DNA of 50,107 nucleotides from Flexithrix dorotheae DSM 6795 (lineage in GTDB: Bacteria; Bacteroidota; Bacteroidia; Cytophagales; Flammeovirgaceae), in NCBI RefSeq assembly GCF_000379765.1, contig NZ_KB903452.1, positions 40,321 through 90,427 of the forward strand, in the 5' to 3' direction. Position numbers and translations under genes: made by a program. Positions 8,336 through 18,800 of the stretch are shown one piece after another. Below the pieces are notes generated by a model, which saw nothing but the letters and a program-made list of their open reading frames with translations, was not told the DNA's origin and searched no databases. How positions within the stretch are numbered: the stretch's first letter is position 1; every line of letters starts with the position of its first letter.

Positions 8336-11300
8336 CTATACACTTTGTATTGGCAGAGTTACCTTTACCAAGGTACCTGTACCTATTTCACTTTCTACCT
8401 CAATTTTACCACTGTGTTCTTCTACAATACCCAACACGATTGACAAGCCCAAACCTGTACCTTGTCCCACTTCCTTGGTTGTAAAAAATGGATCAAAAAT
8501 TTTCCCCAAATTTTCTGGAGGAATACCTTCACCAGAATCTTTGATTTTTAATAATACATTTTCTCCTACTTTTTGAGAAGTTATCAAAATTTCACCTTCA
8601 TTTTGGATAGCCTGAATAGCATTAACCAATAAATTCATTATTACTTGATTAATTTGGCTTGCTGAACATTCAATATTTTCATTAAATTTTAAATTTATTT
8701 TAATTTTTATTCTCTCAGAAATAAGATGATTTAATAATAAAAGGCAATTGTTAATACCCTCTTGCAAGTTGTAAGATGTATGATTTTTTAAATCAGATCG
8801 GGAGAAAGCTTGAAGACCTTTTATTATATTTACTGTTCTGTTTACTCCAGTTTCAATATTATGAGTTATCCTTTCTGCCATCTCTATCATTTGATCAAAT
8901 TTTTTTATTTTTTTTACATTTTCAATTTCATAAAGCTTTTCTTTCACATTAGATGAATTTATCTTTCCATATAAAGTCATCACTTCTGTAATTTGGGACA
9001 TCATTTTTTTTAATCCGGTTATTCCCGACTTTATGAAGTTAACAGGGTTATTTATTTCATGAGCTATTCCAGCTGTTAGTAATCCTAATGAAGCCATTTT
9101 TTCAGCTTGAACCAACCGAGATTGTGTTTTTTTTAATTTATCCAGCATAGTCAATAATTCTTCATTTTGCATAGATAACTCTTCCTGCTGAGTTTTAAGC
9201 TCTTCATTTTGAGTTTGAATTTCGTCATGAGCTATCTGTAATTCTGCTGTTCGTTTCGTGACCAAATCAGTTAAAATTTTTTTCTGTTGATTAAGTTTAA
9301 AAATTCTGTATTTATATAACCCACTAATACCCGCAATAAGAATTAAAATTACAGCTCCACGAAACCACCAAGTATTCCACCAGGGAGGTAGAATAATTAT
9401 CTTAATTTTAACACCTTCCTCATTCCACACACCATCATTATTAGAGGCTTTTACATGGAAAAAATATTTCCCTGCCTCGAGACTTGTGTAGGTTGCAGAT
9501 CTTTGACTGCCAACATAATTCCAGTTTTCCTCAAATCCTTCCATCCTAAAAGCATAATTATTTTTAGATGGCTGAGAAAAATTTAAAGCAACAAAGTCGA
9601 AAGTAATTACATTTTGGGTATGATTTAATACAATTGTTTCCGTAGCCAAAATGGATTTTTTCAGTGGTGAATCTTTTAAGCCGAAATCTGCATTTTGATT
9701 GAAAAGCTTAAACCCAACTATTTTTACTGGAGGAGCCACTGGATTATCTTTTATTTCAGAAGGATAAAACGAATTAAATCCATTTTTACCACCAAAATAC
9801 ATTTTCCCATCCAAGCCTTTAAAAGATGCTCTAACATTAAACTCCATACCTTGGATTCCATCTTCTAAAGTGTAATTAATAAACTCAGGATTTTCAGGAA
9901 TGGAAATTCCATTTTTAAATTTAGTCAATCCTTTCATGGTTCCAATCCAAAAATTACCTTCATCATCTTCCTGAAGGGACATAATTTTTTTAGAAGGTAA
10001 ACCATCTAATTCGTTATAGCTTTTAAATGTTTGGCTTTCTTTATTAAAATAGTTTAACCCATTTTCAGTACCAATCCAAATTTGGTTTTTACTATCTTCA
10101 AAAATGAAATTCACGTTATTATCACTGATGTTGTTGGGGGCTTCAGGGCTATGAACAAAATAAGTCCAATTCATACTTCCCGTTGGAGGTAACCATCCTA
10201 AACCTTTACTCCCATTTGCCATCCAATAATTGTTTTCATTATCCTGAAAAATAAATCCTCTTGCAGAAAGATTATCTTCCTGTATAACAAATCCAAGGGC
10301 TGTAGAATCAGGAATAAATTTTTCAGTCTTTCGGTCGAATAATACCCATCTTTTAGAACATTTTAGCAAAATATTACCAAAATTATCTTGGGTAATTTCC
10401 CTGACTCTATCACTTGGTAAACTATAATTTTCCTCCTTTTTATGATTATACCGATAAAATCTGCGAGTGGAAGAATCAAAAATATTGAGGCCTCCTCTAT
10501 AGGTACCAGCCAAAATATCTCCATTATTATCTTCAAAAATGGAGGTTACAGCATTGTTACTAAGGGAAAATTTATTTTTGGGATCATTCTGATAATTAAT
10601 GAATGCATTATTATATTCATCCAACACATTCAATCCTCCACCATCAGTGGCAATCCAAACTTTTTTGTCCTGTGCCTGTAAAATATCCAATACTTGTCCA
10701 TTATTTAGACCATTAGGTCTAGGTTTATAATGCATAAAATTTTTGTCGTATTTCCCAAAGAAAGCTACACCTGCATTAAAAGAACCGGTCCAAATTGTTT
10801 TGGTGACATTATCATAGAAAATTTCATGAATGGATCGACTATCGAGACTAAATTCATTCTCCAATTCAGGCATATGAGCAAAAATTTCCCCGCTTTCAAT
10901 ATTCATTATGTTCAGGCCACCATCTTCTGTTCCTAAGTATAAATTCCCCTCTTTATCACCAGTCATAGCTGTGATATAATTGTCATTCAGATTGGTATTT
11001 GATTGTTGATAAGTAATAAAATTATCCTCTTCCTGATTATACCTGCAAAAACCACCTCCAAAAGTTGATAACCAAATTTCACCATTTTCATCTTCATATA
11101 TCCCACCTATATAAGGAAATGGGATAGAATTTGGATCATTATCACTGGCGGAATAATTTTTAAAATTACCATTACTCAATTCTAGAACACTTAATCCATG
11201 GTAGGTACCTATCCAAAGTTTATTTCTGGAAGATAAAAAAACACAGGAGGTTTGGTTATTTATCAAAGAATTTTCTCCCTGTTTGTTTTTAAATCTTTTG

Positions 11301-11830
11301 AAAGTACCTGATTCAGGATCGAGTAAATCAACCCCATTATTAGTAGCAATCCAAATTTTTCCATCCTTGTTTTCACATAACGATTTAATCTCACTACCAG
11401 AAGGACCATTTTCACCTGTATTAAACAGGTATTTTTTAAAAGAATCGGTTTCTTTCATATATAAATTCAAGCCCCCTTCATATCGGTTTGCTACCCATAA
11501 CCTCCCTTTACTATCAGAAAGTATTCCTCCAATCCTATTACTGGCTATAGAATGTTTATTGGTTTTATCGTGAGCATAAACTTTTGTGGAATAACCATTA
11601 AATTTATTTACTCCTCCGTTAAAAGTACCTATCCAAATAAAACCTTCACTATCCTTGCAAATTTCAGTAATCCAGCTATCAGATAATCCATCATCTACTT
11701 TCAATTTATTGAATTTTATGGGATTATGCTGTGCCAAAACTGCATTGTTATTAATTATTACTCCAAGAAAAATCAGGAATTGGATAGAAAAATTCTGGAA
11801 ATCATACATTTTTAATCTATAAAAGATCAT
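8336..11830 (-). CDS. Propeller-sensor histidine kinase (Reg_prop, Y_Y_Y, HisKA, HATPase)
   Basis: This 1164-residue membrane sensor has a signal peptide ending near NAVLAQ, then about 14 propeller repeats of the type G.lWiGT..GGl to about residue 720, and a Y_Y_Y domain (about 750-815). One membrane segment (about 820-843) is followed by a coiled coil rich in Q and E (845-905) and the kinase core. The H-box is GIAHEINNP (H924), the N-box MNLLVNAIQAI, and the G-boxes DSGEGIP and GTGLGLSI. It lacks the receiver and AraC domains of Bacteroides hybrid systems, so it must phosphorylate a separate regulator, not seen next to it. A second ATG at 11809 gives a cleaner signal peptide. It probably senses a saccharide released by the nearby SusCD system (inference). 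Confidence 0.92.
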   Translation of the reverse strand: MIFYRLKMYDFQNFSIQFLIFLGVIINNNAVLAQHNPIKFNKLKVDDGLSDSWITEICKDSEGFIWIGTFNGGVNKFNGYSTKVYAHDKTNKHSIASNRIGGILSDSKGRLWVANRYEGGLNLYMKETDSFKKYLFNTGENGPSGSEIKSLCENKDGKIWIATNNGVDLLDPESGTFKRFKNKQGENSLINNQTSCVFLSSRNKLWIGTYHGLSVLELSNGNFKNYSASDNDPNSIPFPYIGGIYEDENGEIWLSTFGGGFCRYNQEEDNFITYQQSNTNLNDNYITAMTGDKEGNLYLGTEDGGLNIMNIESGEIFAHMPELENEFSLDSRSIHEIFYDNVTKTIWTGSFNAGVAFFGKYDKNFMHYKPRPNGLNNGQVLDILQAQDKKVWIATDGGGLNVLDEYNNAFINYQNDPKNKFSLSNNAVTSIFEDNNGDILAGTYRGGLNIFDSSTRRFYRYNHKKEENYSLPSDRVREITQDNFGNILLKCSKRWVLFDRKTEKFIPDSTALGFVIQEDNLSARGFIFQDNENNYWMANGSKGLGWLPPTGSMNWTYFVHSPEAPNNISDNNVNFIFEDSKNQIWIGTENGLNYFNKESQTFKSYNELDGLPSKKIMSLQEDDEGNFWIGTMKGLTKFKNGISIPENPEFINYTLEDGIQGMEFNVRASFKGLDGKMYFGGKNGFNSFYPSEIKDNPVAPPVKIVGFKLFNQNADFGLKDSPLKKSILATETIVLNHTQNVITFDFVALNFSQPSKNNYAFRMEGFEENWNYVGSQRSATYTSLEAGKYFFHVKASNNDGVWNEEGVKIKIIILPPWWNTWWFRGAVILILIAGISGLYKYRIFKLNQQKKILTDLVTKRTAELQIAHDEIQTQNEELKTQQEELSMQNEELLTMLDKLKKTQSRLVQAEKMASLGLLTAGIAHEINNPVNFIKSGITGLKKMMSQITEVMTLYGKINSSNVKEKLYEIENVKKIKKFDQMIEMAERITHNIETGVNRTVNIIKGLQAFSRSDLKNHTSYNLQEGINNCLLLLNHLISERIKIKINLKFNENIECSASQINQVIMNLLVNAIQAIQNEGEILITSQKVGENVLLKIKDSGEGIPPENLGKIFDPFFTTKEVGQGTGLGLSIVLGIVEEHSGKIEVESEIGTGTLVKVTLPIQSV

Positions 11831-12380
11831 ATTGATAAAGGGGAATAATTATTTGGCAACGCTATATTGCCAATCCAAATAGTTGAACAAAGAATTAAGA
11901 TCAATTATCCATAAATAGCCAATCATGAGTTTATCTGTTGGAATGATTTGTATGAATAGCCAGATTTGGAAATAATAGTTTCAAATTAGCTTTCGATCTT
12001 AAGATATCAAAAATTAAAAACCATAAATTGGTGTGTTTGGTTAGATTTTGGTCCTATTCCAACAAATTGAAATGAGGATTTTTGTAGAAAAATTAAAATA
12101 GAAGAGGCTGTTCAAAAAGTACAGGCAGTCTCTTTCTTCGTAATAAAAAAGCATTGAGATTTTTAATTTTTTCATGAAAAATCTCCCCATACAGAATTTA
12201 ATTCTTCTTTATTAATAATTTTTGTGTTTTAACCACATTGGGGCGTGATTAGGAAAACATGAAGCTTCTTCCCTCGAATAAGCTTGTTTTGAAAACGAAA
12301 AAACCATTTTCAAGCCTATCAGTAGTGTACCCTATTAAATTTAATTAGGTTAAAAAAAAAATGAATTTGTTTTTAGGCTA
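11831..12380. other. 550-bp intergenic region upstream of the kinase gene
   Basis: No coding frame here resembles a protein I know. It holds the kinase leader repeat (11853-11873) and a second inverted repeat, AAGAGGCTG at 12102-12110 with CAGTCTCTT at 12126-12134 (eight of nine pairs, the ninth G-U). The first arm continues into TTCAAAAAGT, which reminds me of insertion-sequence ends, but no transposase frame lies nearby. I found no clear TAnnTTTG on the minus strand. Confidence 0.45.
11853..11873. repeat. Perfect 7-bp inverted repeat in the kinase leader
   Basis: TTGGCAA and TTGCCAA are separated by seven bases, 23 bases upstream of the kinase start on the minus strand. It could be an operator or an RNA hairpin near the ribosome binding region; position is the only evidence. 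Confidence 0.4.
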
Positions 12381-13958
12381 CTATTTAGTTGTATTTTCCA
12401 ATACAATAATAGAAGGGCTACGCTTTATCCATTTTTGATGAAGGCCTGTAGTATCTCCTTCTGGAATAAAACCAACAAAAGAGCCTAATGCCAGATCGGT
12501 ATCTCCATCATTATCCATATCTTCAGCATCCATCACCATCCAACGGCCATTTGTTACTTCCGGGAAGGAATAGGGTTGGAAATTAAGATTGCCTTTGTTT
12601 TCCAAATAGATAAAGGCTTCTTCAGGAGTTCTTCGATAATCAGGGAAAAAGGAAATTGAAGCGATATCAAGATCACCATCCAGGTCAAAATCTCTGGCAA
12701 TGGCTTTGTAAGCCCCATTTTGATGAAAGAAATAGGCTTGTTGGAAGGTATTATTTCCTTTATTCTCGAAAAGGTATATTCCATGATATGACTTTAGTAT
12801 GGGAGAATAATCGGCATTATCCCCGCAAGTGTATAAAATGTCGTCTTTGCCATCACCATTGAAATCAACCAGTTCAAAATACTGAGAGCCATTGAGTGGA
12901 GAAAATGTAAGGGTTTTGGTTTCCTTAAACTTCCCATCACCCAAATTTCTAAAAAGATAAATTCCTTCAGCCCCCTGAGCCATTAAAACCATAATATCAG
13001 GTTTCCCATCTTCATCCACATCTTTTACGATGGTTTTTATCGCTCCAGCCTCGTTTTTTAAAGGTCTAATCTGGAACTTGTTATCCCCTTGGTTTTCGTA
13101 CCATACAAACCTTCCCGTAAGGTTTCCATATTCACAAGCCACAATATCTTCCAGTCCGTCACCATTCAAATCTTCATAAACAGCATCTACAGGTCTTTGC
13201 ATATTTTGAACAATAAGATTGGCTCCATTAAATAGTCCATCTTTTTGATTGGGAAAAACCTGCTGAATCGCTCCTTTTGGTGCATCATGTGGATACATTT
13301 TTTCACCAATTGTCGTCAGTAAAATTGTATCTGAAACCTGACTGAAATGAACAGGAGAAGTTTTCATTAAAATATCATAATCTTTCTTTAATTTTTTATT
13401 CAGAAAAACGAGGCTACTTACATTTTTTTTTCCATCGGCAAAAACCACTCCCTTACTATTAGGAAGGATTTTTACCATGGTGGTAAGCACAGGTTTAATG
13501 GAAAACTGGCTTTCTTTATAATTGAATAAGGATAAATTGGTGGCAATCGGTTTTTCTTTTTGTGGAATTGGCAGGGAATGGGGTGCATTGGTAAGGTAAT
13601 AATCTATAATTTTTTGCCAATCCTCCCGAGCAATTATAGGTATAGATGGGAAAATATTAGCCTTTTTCACAATTCTCCCTCCAAGCCCTGGTTCAAATAA
13701 GCTATCCGGCTGGTGTTTGCCTTTAAAAATACCCATCCTGAAACCCATCGAAGGCAAAACTTCTTTCTCCCATAAATATTTAGGTAATTGCTCTGGTCCG
13801 GGAAAAACATGACACTTTCCACAATACTGCATTGCCAACTGGCTTCCGGATAGACTGGTGGGTGTTAAATTATTTACACTATTTTCAATTCCGTCCTTCT
13901 TTTCTCCACAACCTGAAATTAGGAAAACTAGAATCCAATACAGTATAAAATGCTTCAT
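12381..13958 (-). CDS. Lipoprotein with c-type heme motif and VCBS/FG-GAP repeats
   Basis: This is a 525-residue envelope protein. The signal ends at lipobox LISGC (C17). Residues 40-120 resemble a small cytochrome c: the heme-attachment motif is YCGKCH (C46, C49, H50), followed by WEKEVLPSMGFRMG. From about residue 240 to the end are VCBS/FG-GAP beta-propeller repeats with calcium-binding loops such as DLNGDGLED, DVDEDGKPD, DFNGDGKDD, DFDLDGDLD and DMDNDGDTD. The fusion suggests an electron-transfer module on a propeller scaffold that may bind glycan or a partner enzyme; no substrate can be named. It lies 225 bases beyond susD, after a terminator-like hairpin, so it may be expressed partly by read-through. 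Confidence 0.85.
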   Translation of the reverse strand: MKHFILYWILVFLISGCGEKKDGIENSVNNLTPTSLSGSQLAMQYCGKCHVFPGPEQLPKYLWEKEVLPSMGFRMGIFKGKHQPDSLFEPGLGGRIVKKANIFPSIPIIAREDWQKIIDYYLTNAPHSLPIPQKEKPIATNLSLFNYKESQFSIKPVLTTMVKILPNSKGVVFADGKKNVSSLVFLNKKLKKDYDILMKTSPVHFSQVSDTILLTTIGEKMYPHDAPKGAIQQVFPNQKDGLFNGANLIVQNMQRPVDAVYEDLNGDGLEDIVACEYGNLTGRFVWYENQGDNKFQIRPLKNEAGAIKTIVKDVDEDGKPDIMVLMAQGAEGIYLFRNLGDGKFKETKTLTFSPLNGSQYFELVDFNGDGKDDILYTCGDNADYSPILKSYHGIYLFENKGNNTFQQAYFFHQNGAYKAIARDFDLDGDLDIASISFFPDYRRTPEEAFIYLENKGNLNFQPYSFPEVTNGRWMVMDAEDMDNDGDTDLALGSFVGFIPEGDTTGLHQKWIKRSPSIIVLENTTK

Positions 13959-14033
13959 ATTTTTCGATAAAATTATCTAATTTTACATGAGGTGAAATAA
14001 TCATTAACCACCATTTGAAAAGGTTAATAAACT

Positions 14034-14062
14034 AAAAAAGGAGACCTATAATATAGGCTCCC
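14034..14062 (-). terminator. Rho-independent terminator after susD
   Basis: Read on the minus strand, GGAGCCTAT and ATAGGTCTCC (one bulged base) form a stem around ATT, followed immediately by six Ts. It lies 121 bases beyond the susD stop and before the start of the c-heme/VCBS gene. Confidence 0.8.
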
Positions 14063-14183
14063 TTTCGTCTTATGATATGAATCACTATTAATTATTTTTT
14101 TAATTGTTTGAACTGAATGGCTTTCAAAAATGTGTATAAAATGCCTTCTTTGTCTTTATCAGTTTTCAGGCATTTACTATTTA

Positions 14184-15824
14184 TTAATCCCACCCCGGAG
14201 TTTGGATAAGTGAAGGGTTTCTGTCCATAGCTTGTGCCGGAATCGGGAACACTTTAAATTTATCTGAAAAATCCGTCACTTCCCACTTAGGTCCATCATT
14301 GAGAATCTCCACCATGGTACCATCTTCATCAGGTTGCATTTCTACATGTTTAGAGTGTGCTTCTACAATTGGAGTAGCCACATCCCACATCCTTCTCATG
14401 TCAATGGTTCCCCAATTTTCCAATACCAGTTCTTTTAGTCTTTCTTTATAAAGCTCTAATCTGAAATTTGCTAAAGAACCAGGCACCCAGTCCACATCAA
14501 CATCAGGTGAATTTGGATCCTTACCAAAGGCTCTTCTCCTTACCATATTCACATATTCATAGGCATTATTGGTTTGGCCTAATAAATCAAGGGCTTCTGC
14601 CTTCATTAATAAAACATCAGCATATCTTAAAAACTTCATATTGGGTTCTTCTCTTCCTTCTACAGCTGGGTCAGGATCAAGCCTTTTAGTGAAAGACATG
14701 GCTTCATCTCTGTATCCATCCCAAATTACACTATCCAGATTGTATACTACCAAATCACCTCCATTCTGGTTGTTGTATTCCAACACAAAATTTGCATCTC
14801 CCCTGGTATCGCTTTCTTCAAATGACCTCACATATTCAAATTCGGCTGCAAAAGTAGTCCATTTGTTTTTACCAATATCACTATTTCTTGGCGACATGAA
14901 GTTATTTCCAGTAGCCCCAAACCCGGCACTGGTAAACTGTAAATCAAACATCACTTCATAATTATGTGCAGCATAATCTTCACTTCCGCCAGGATTGTGG
15001 AAATAAATCAAATCAGCATAATTAGCGGCTAATCCATGTCTTCCTGAACTAATAATCTCATCCAGTTTTGCATTGGCATCATTCAAATCAGATCCCTGGG
15101 CTTCAGGTCTTTGTGCTCTGGTAAGCAATACTTTCGCTAACAAAGCCTGAGCAGCTCCCTTATTTGGTCTCCCAATATCATTGGTGGAACCACTGTACTC
15201 ATCAGCATAAGGAAGTTTGCCTTCTGCATCTTTTAAATCCTGAATAATTACGTTATAAATTTCCGATCTTGGAGATTTTTCCAATTCCAAGCCATCCAAA
15301 CTTACAGTCTCTTCGGTTCTCAATGGAACTTCTCCCCATAATTCGGTTAAGAAGAAATAGATGAGTGCTCTGTAGAATTTGGCTTCAGCCACTACCCGGT
15401 CTCTTTTGTTGTATCCGACAGGTTCTTCCTTATCATCTTCAATGTTGGGTCCATTGTCAATAACAGCATTTGCCCTGTTAACTCCTCTGTATAAAGCCAG
15501 CCAAACACTATTAATATAGCTATGTCCGGAATTATATGTCCAGGAATCCATTTGGGTTCTCAGGTGAGTCAGATTATATCGGTTGGTTACTGCCGGAGCA
15601 GGCGTTTCTACCAATAAATACCAGTTTCTTCCCATCATTCCAGATCCTGTTTCTCTAAATATTCTGGGCACACCACTTACCAAATCCTCCAATTCATCGG
15701 CATTGTTGTAAAAGTTATCCGGCCCGATAAAATCGTAGGGCTGCTCTGTCAAAAAATCTTCATGGCAGGCTGAAAATGAAAACATCATCAGCAAGCTTAA
15801 TATTATTTTTATATATTTTTTCAT
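14184..15824 (-). CDS. SusD/RagB-family glycan-binding lipoprotein
   Basis: The 546-residue outer-membrane lipoprotein has a signal ending at FSAC (C20), followed by HEDFLTEQPYDFIGPDNFY, the typical SusD opening. The family core is visible in VVAEAKFYRALIYFFLTELWGEVPL (about 140-165), in the TPR-like segment NKGAAQALLAKVLLTRA, and in the C-terminal LRYADVLLMKAEALD and VFPIPAQAMDRNPSLIQTPGW. It caps the SusC transporter encoded 34 bases upstream and delivers oligosaccharide to it. Binding residues cannot be assigned without a structure. It is the last gene of the fecR-susC-susD unit, before the terminator. Confidence 0.95.
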   Translation of the reverse strand: MKKYIKIILSLLMMFSFSACHEDFLTEQPYDFIGPDNFYNNADELEDLVSGVPRIFRETGSGMMGRNWYLLVETPAPAVTNRYNLTHLRTQMDSWTYNSGHSYINSVWLALYRGVNRANAVIDNGPNIEDDKEEPVGYNKRDRVVAEAKFYRALIYFFLTELWGEVPLRTEETVSLDGLELEKSPRSEIYNVIIQDLKDAEGKLPYADEYSGSTNDIGRPNKGAAQALLAKVLLTRAQRPEAQGSDLNDANAKLDEIISSGRHGLAANYADLIYFHNPGGSEDYAAHNYEVMFDLQFTSAGFGATGNNFMSPRNSDIGKNKWTTFAAEFEYVRSFEESDTRGDANFVLEYNNQNGGDLVVYNLDSVIWDGYRDEAMSFTKRLDPDPAVEGREEPNMKFLRYADVLLMKAEALDLLGQTNNAYEYVNMVRRRAFGKDPNSPDVDVDWVPGSLANFRLELYKERLKELVLENWGTIDMRRMWDVATPIVEAHSKHVEMQPDEDGTMVEILNDGPKWEVTDFSDKFKVFPIPAQAMDRNPSLIQTPGWD

Positions 15825-15858
15825 CTTTATTTATATCTTTTTCAGTTCAACCACTTAA

Positions 15859-18800
15859 TTAGAAAGTTACATTAAACCCGGCTTTATAAACTCTGGCTGC
15901 AGGGTATGAACCATTGTCAATACCCAGGGTATAGTTTCGGTTTCCACCACCACCACCTTGCATGGAATTTACATCAGGATCGTATCCTGAATATTTGGTA
16001 ATCAGTAACAAATTGTCTCCACTGATGTAAACCCTGGCCTTTTGCAACCAGCTAATTTTAGCAGTAGGAATATTATAGCTGATCGTTAAATTTCTTAACC
16101 TTACATAATCTCCATCTTCAAGCACCCAATCCTGAATATTTTCGCTTATTGGCGTTGGGTTGCCATATCTTGGCCATTCAGCATCAGGATTCTCAGGCGT
16201 CCATCTTCCGGTATGCCTTTCTACCGCAATATTATCGGAACCTCCATTGCTAAATAATTGCCATCTGTTTACATTCAATACTTTGTTTCCAGTAGCTCCC
16301 TGGATAAACATGTTAAGGCTAAAGTTGCCATAAGAAAAGTTGTTAGTGAAACCAAAGATGTATTTTGGATGAGGAGTACCTAAAATCTCCCTGTCATCCA
16401 CTGTCAATTTACCATCACCATCTGTGTCATAATACTTTCTATCACCAGGTTGCGCTCCTCTGGCCTCATCTTCAGCATTATACATAAAGCCTTTTTCCCA
16501 TGTTTTTACATCATCCCAGTCTCTGAATACTCCTCCTGTTTTTAGGCCATAGAAAACACCCATTGGTTCTCCTTCTGTAACCATAGTAGCATTATTCCAT
16601 TTAAAATCACCACTTACGTTAGCTCCGAAAATAGTTCCCAATTCACCAAGGTTTGTTACTTCATTCACATTGTGGGAAACATTAAAATCAGTTCTCCACT
16701 TGAATTTATTTACAAAAATATCAGCGCCTAAAGCCAGTTCAATACCTTTATTGGTCACATTACCAAAGTTCATGGTAGCTGTATTATGTCCTGTATTGTA
16801 AGGAAGAGTAACACCTAATAATAAGTCCTCAGTTAACTTATCATATAAATCTACAGAAAGGCTAATTCTATCATTGATAAAGCCCATATCCACACCAAGG
16901 TTGGTTTGTACTGTAGTTTCCCATTTCAAATCAGGGTTTCCAATTTGGTTAGGATAAAAAGCTGAAACAATTGTTCCTCCATAAGAATATGAACTTGTGG
17001 CAAACCTGGCAAGCGATCTGTATGAACCAATTTCCGAGTTACCGGTTTTACCCCAGCTCGCTCTGATTTTCATATTAGAAAGCCAGTCCATATTCGACAT
17101 AAAGTTTTCCTGACCAATTCTCCATGCAACCGCAGCTGAAGGGAAAGTAGCCCATTTATTCTCCTTACCGAATTTAGAAGAACCATCAGCCCTTATAGTT
17201 GCTGTGAATAAATACTTGTCATTAAACACATAGTTGAATCTACCAAGATAAGAAGCCATTCTCCAGTCATTTTTGCTCGACCAGATTTGTGGTCCACCAT
17301 CTCTGGTTCCTGCCCCAATATTGTCGTATCTGGTGATATCATTTGGGAAATTTGTATTGGTCATCTGGCTTCTGGCAGTAGTCTGCTTTTGGATTGTGTA
17401 TCCAGCAAGGGCGTTAATCCTGTGCTTACTACCAAATTCTTTATTATAATTCAGGGTATTTTCGTTAAGAATATTGGAAACTTTAGCATCAGAAATTATA
17501 GCCAAACCATCATTTCCTCTACCACCTCTATTGGTTAACCTTGTTGCATAATAATTTCTTTCGGCATTACTTAAATTAACCCCAACTGAAGTTTTGAAAG
17601 TCAATCCCTTGATAATTTCGTAAGTCAAATAAGCATTGCCAAGGAAATTATCTTTGGTCATCTGGTTGTCAATTTCATTCAATTGAGCCACCGGATTTTC
17701 TTTCTCTCCGTTTTGCAAAGCAGGAGATCCGTCTGTTCCATTAGAAGTATAAGTTCCGTCAGGGTTTTGAATAGGAAGCGTTGGTCTGGTAAATAAAGCC
17801 GTATTCGTTGGACCTGCATTTTGGTTGTTATGACCTTCAGTAGGTACCCTGTTATTCAAAATTCTACTAAACGCCATATTCGTTCCCACTGTAAATTTCT
17901 TTCCGATTTTAGTATCGGTATTTACCCTGATAGAATATCTTTTAAAACCCGAACCTTTCACAATACCTTTCTGATCAAAATGACCTATAGACAGGGCAAA
18001 TTTACTTTTCTCTGTACCACTGGTTACGGAAAGCTGGTAATTTTGCACAGGTGCAGATCTGTATATTTCCTTCTGCCAGTCGGTATTCACATCCATTCCT
18101 GGGTAAAAATCTTCTCCATCAGGGAACGGAATTTCTCCGCCTGTTTCCAAAGCTCTCTCATTTTGGGCTTGAATGAATGTTGGTGCATCTAATACATCAT
18201 ATAACTTTTGTACCTGCTGCATACCATAGTAAGCATCGAAAGTCACATTAGTTTTTCCTACTTTACCTGATTTTGTAGTAATTAGAATTACACCGTTTGC
18301 ACCCCTTGATCCGTAAATTGCTGTAGCCGATGCATCTTTTAATACTTCAATCGACTCGATATCTGAAGGATTTAAACTGGCCAACGGGTTATCCGATACA
18401 GTATTACCCTTACTTCCTGAAGGGACCTCTCCAGTGTTAGAAACCATAGGAAACCCATCGATTACATAAAGGGGCTCATTATTACTTGAAATAGAATTAC
18501 TACCCCTGATTCGGATACTTACACCACCGCCCGGCATGGCCGAACCCTGGCCAACCTGGACACCTGGCGCCTGCCCTGCTAATGCCTGTTGCACAGAGTT
18601 AATCGTTAAATTTTCAATATCTTCAGCTTTTACGGACGCTACAGATCCGGTCAAATCAGATTTTTTAACTGAACCATAACCAATTACCACAACCTCCTCC
18701 AGTTGCTCCAAATCTGCTTTTAATACCACATTTACGGTAGATTGATTTCCCACTGCTACTTCATACTCCTGAAAACCAATATAGCTATATACTAAAGTTG

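Noticed and set aside
8336-11830. Hybrid two-component system (Reg_prop kinase plus receiver plus AraC)
   Set aside because: The protein ends within the HATPase domain (GTGTLVKVTLPI), with no receiver or AraC sequence behind it.
12102-12134. Insertion-sequence end (AAGAGGCTG/CAGTCTCTT with TTCAAAAAGT)
   Set aside because: No transposase frame, no partner end and no target duplication nearby; kept only as an inverted repeat within the intergenic note.
14569-14961. 130-codon plus-strand frame inside susD
   Set aside because: It is antisense to a clear SusD gene and has no features of its own. The same holds for the 159-codon frame at 37692-38171 and the 157-codon frame at 22876-23349.
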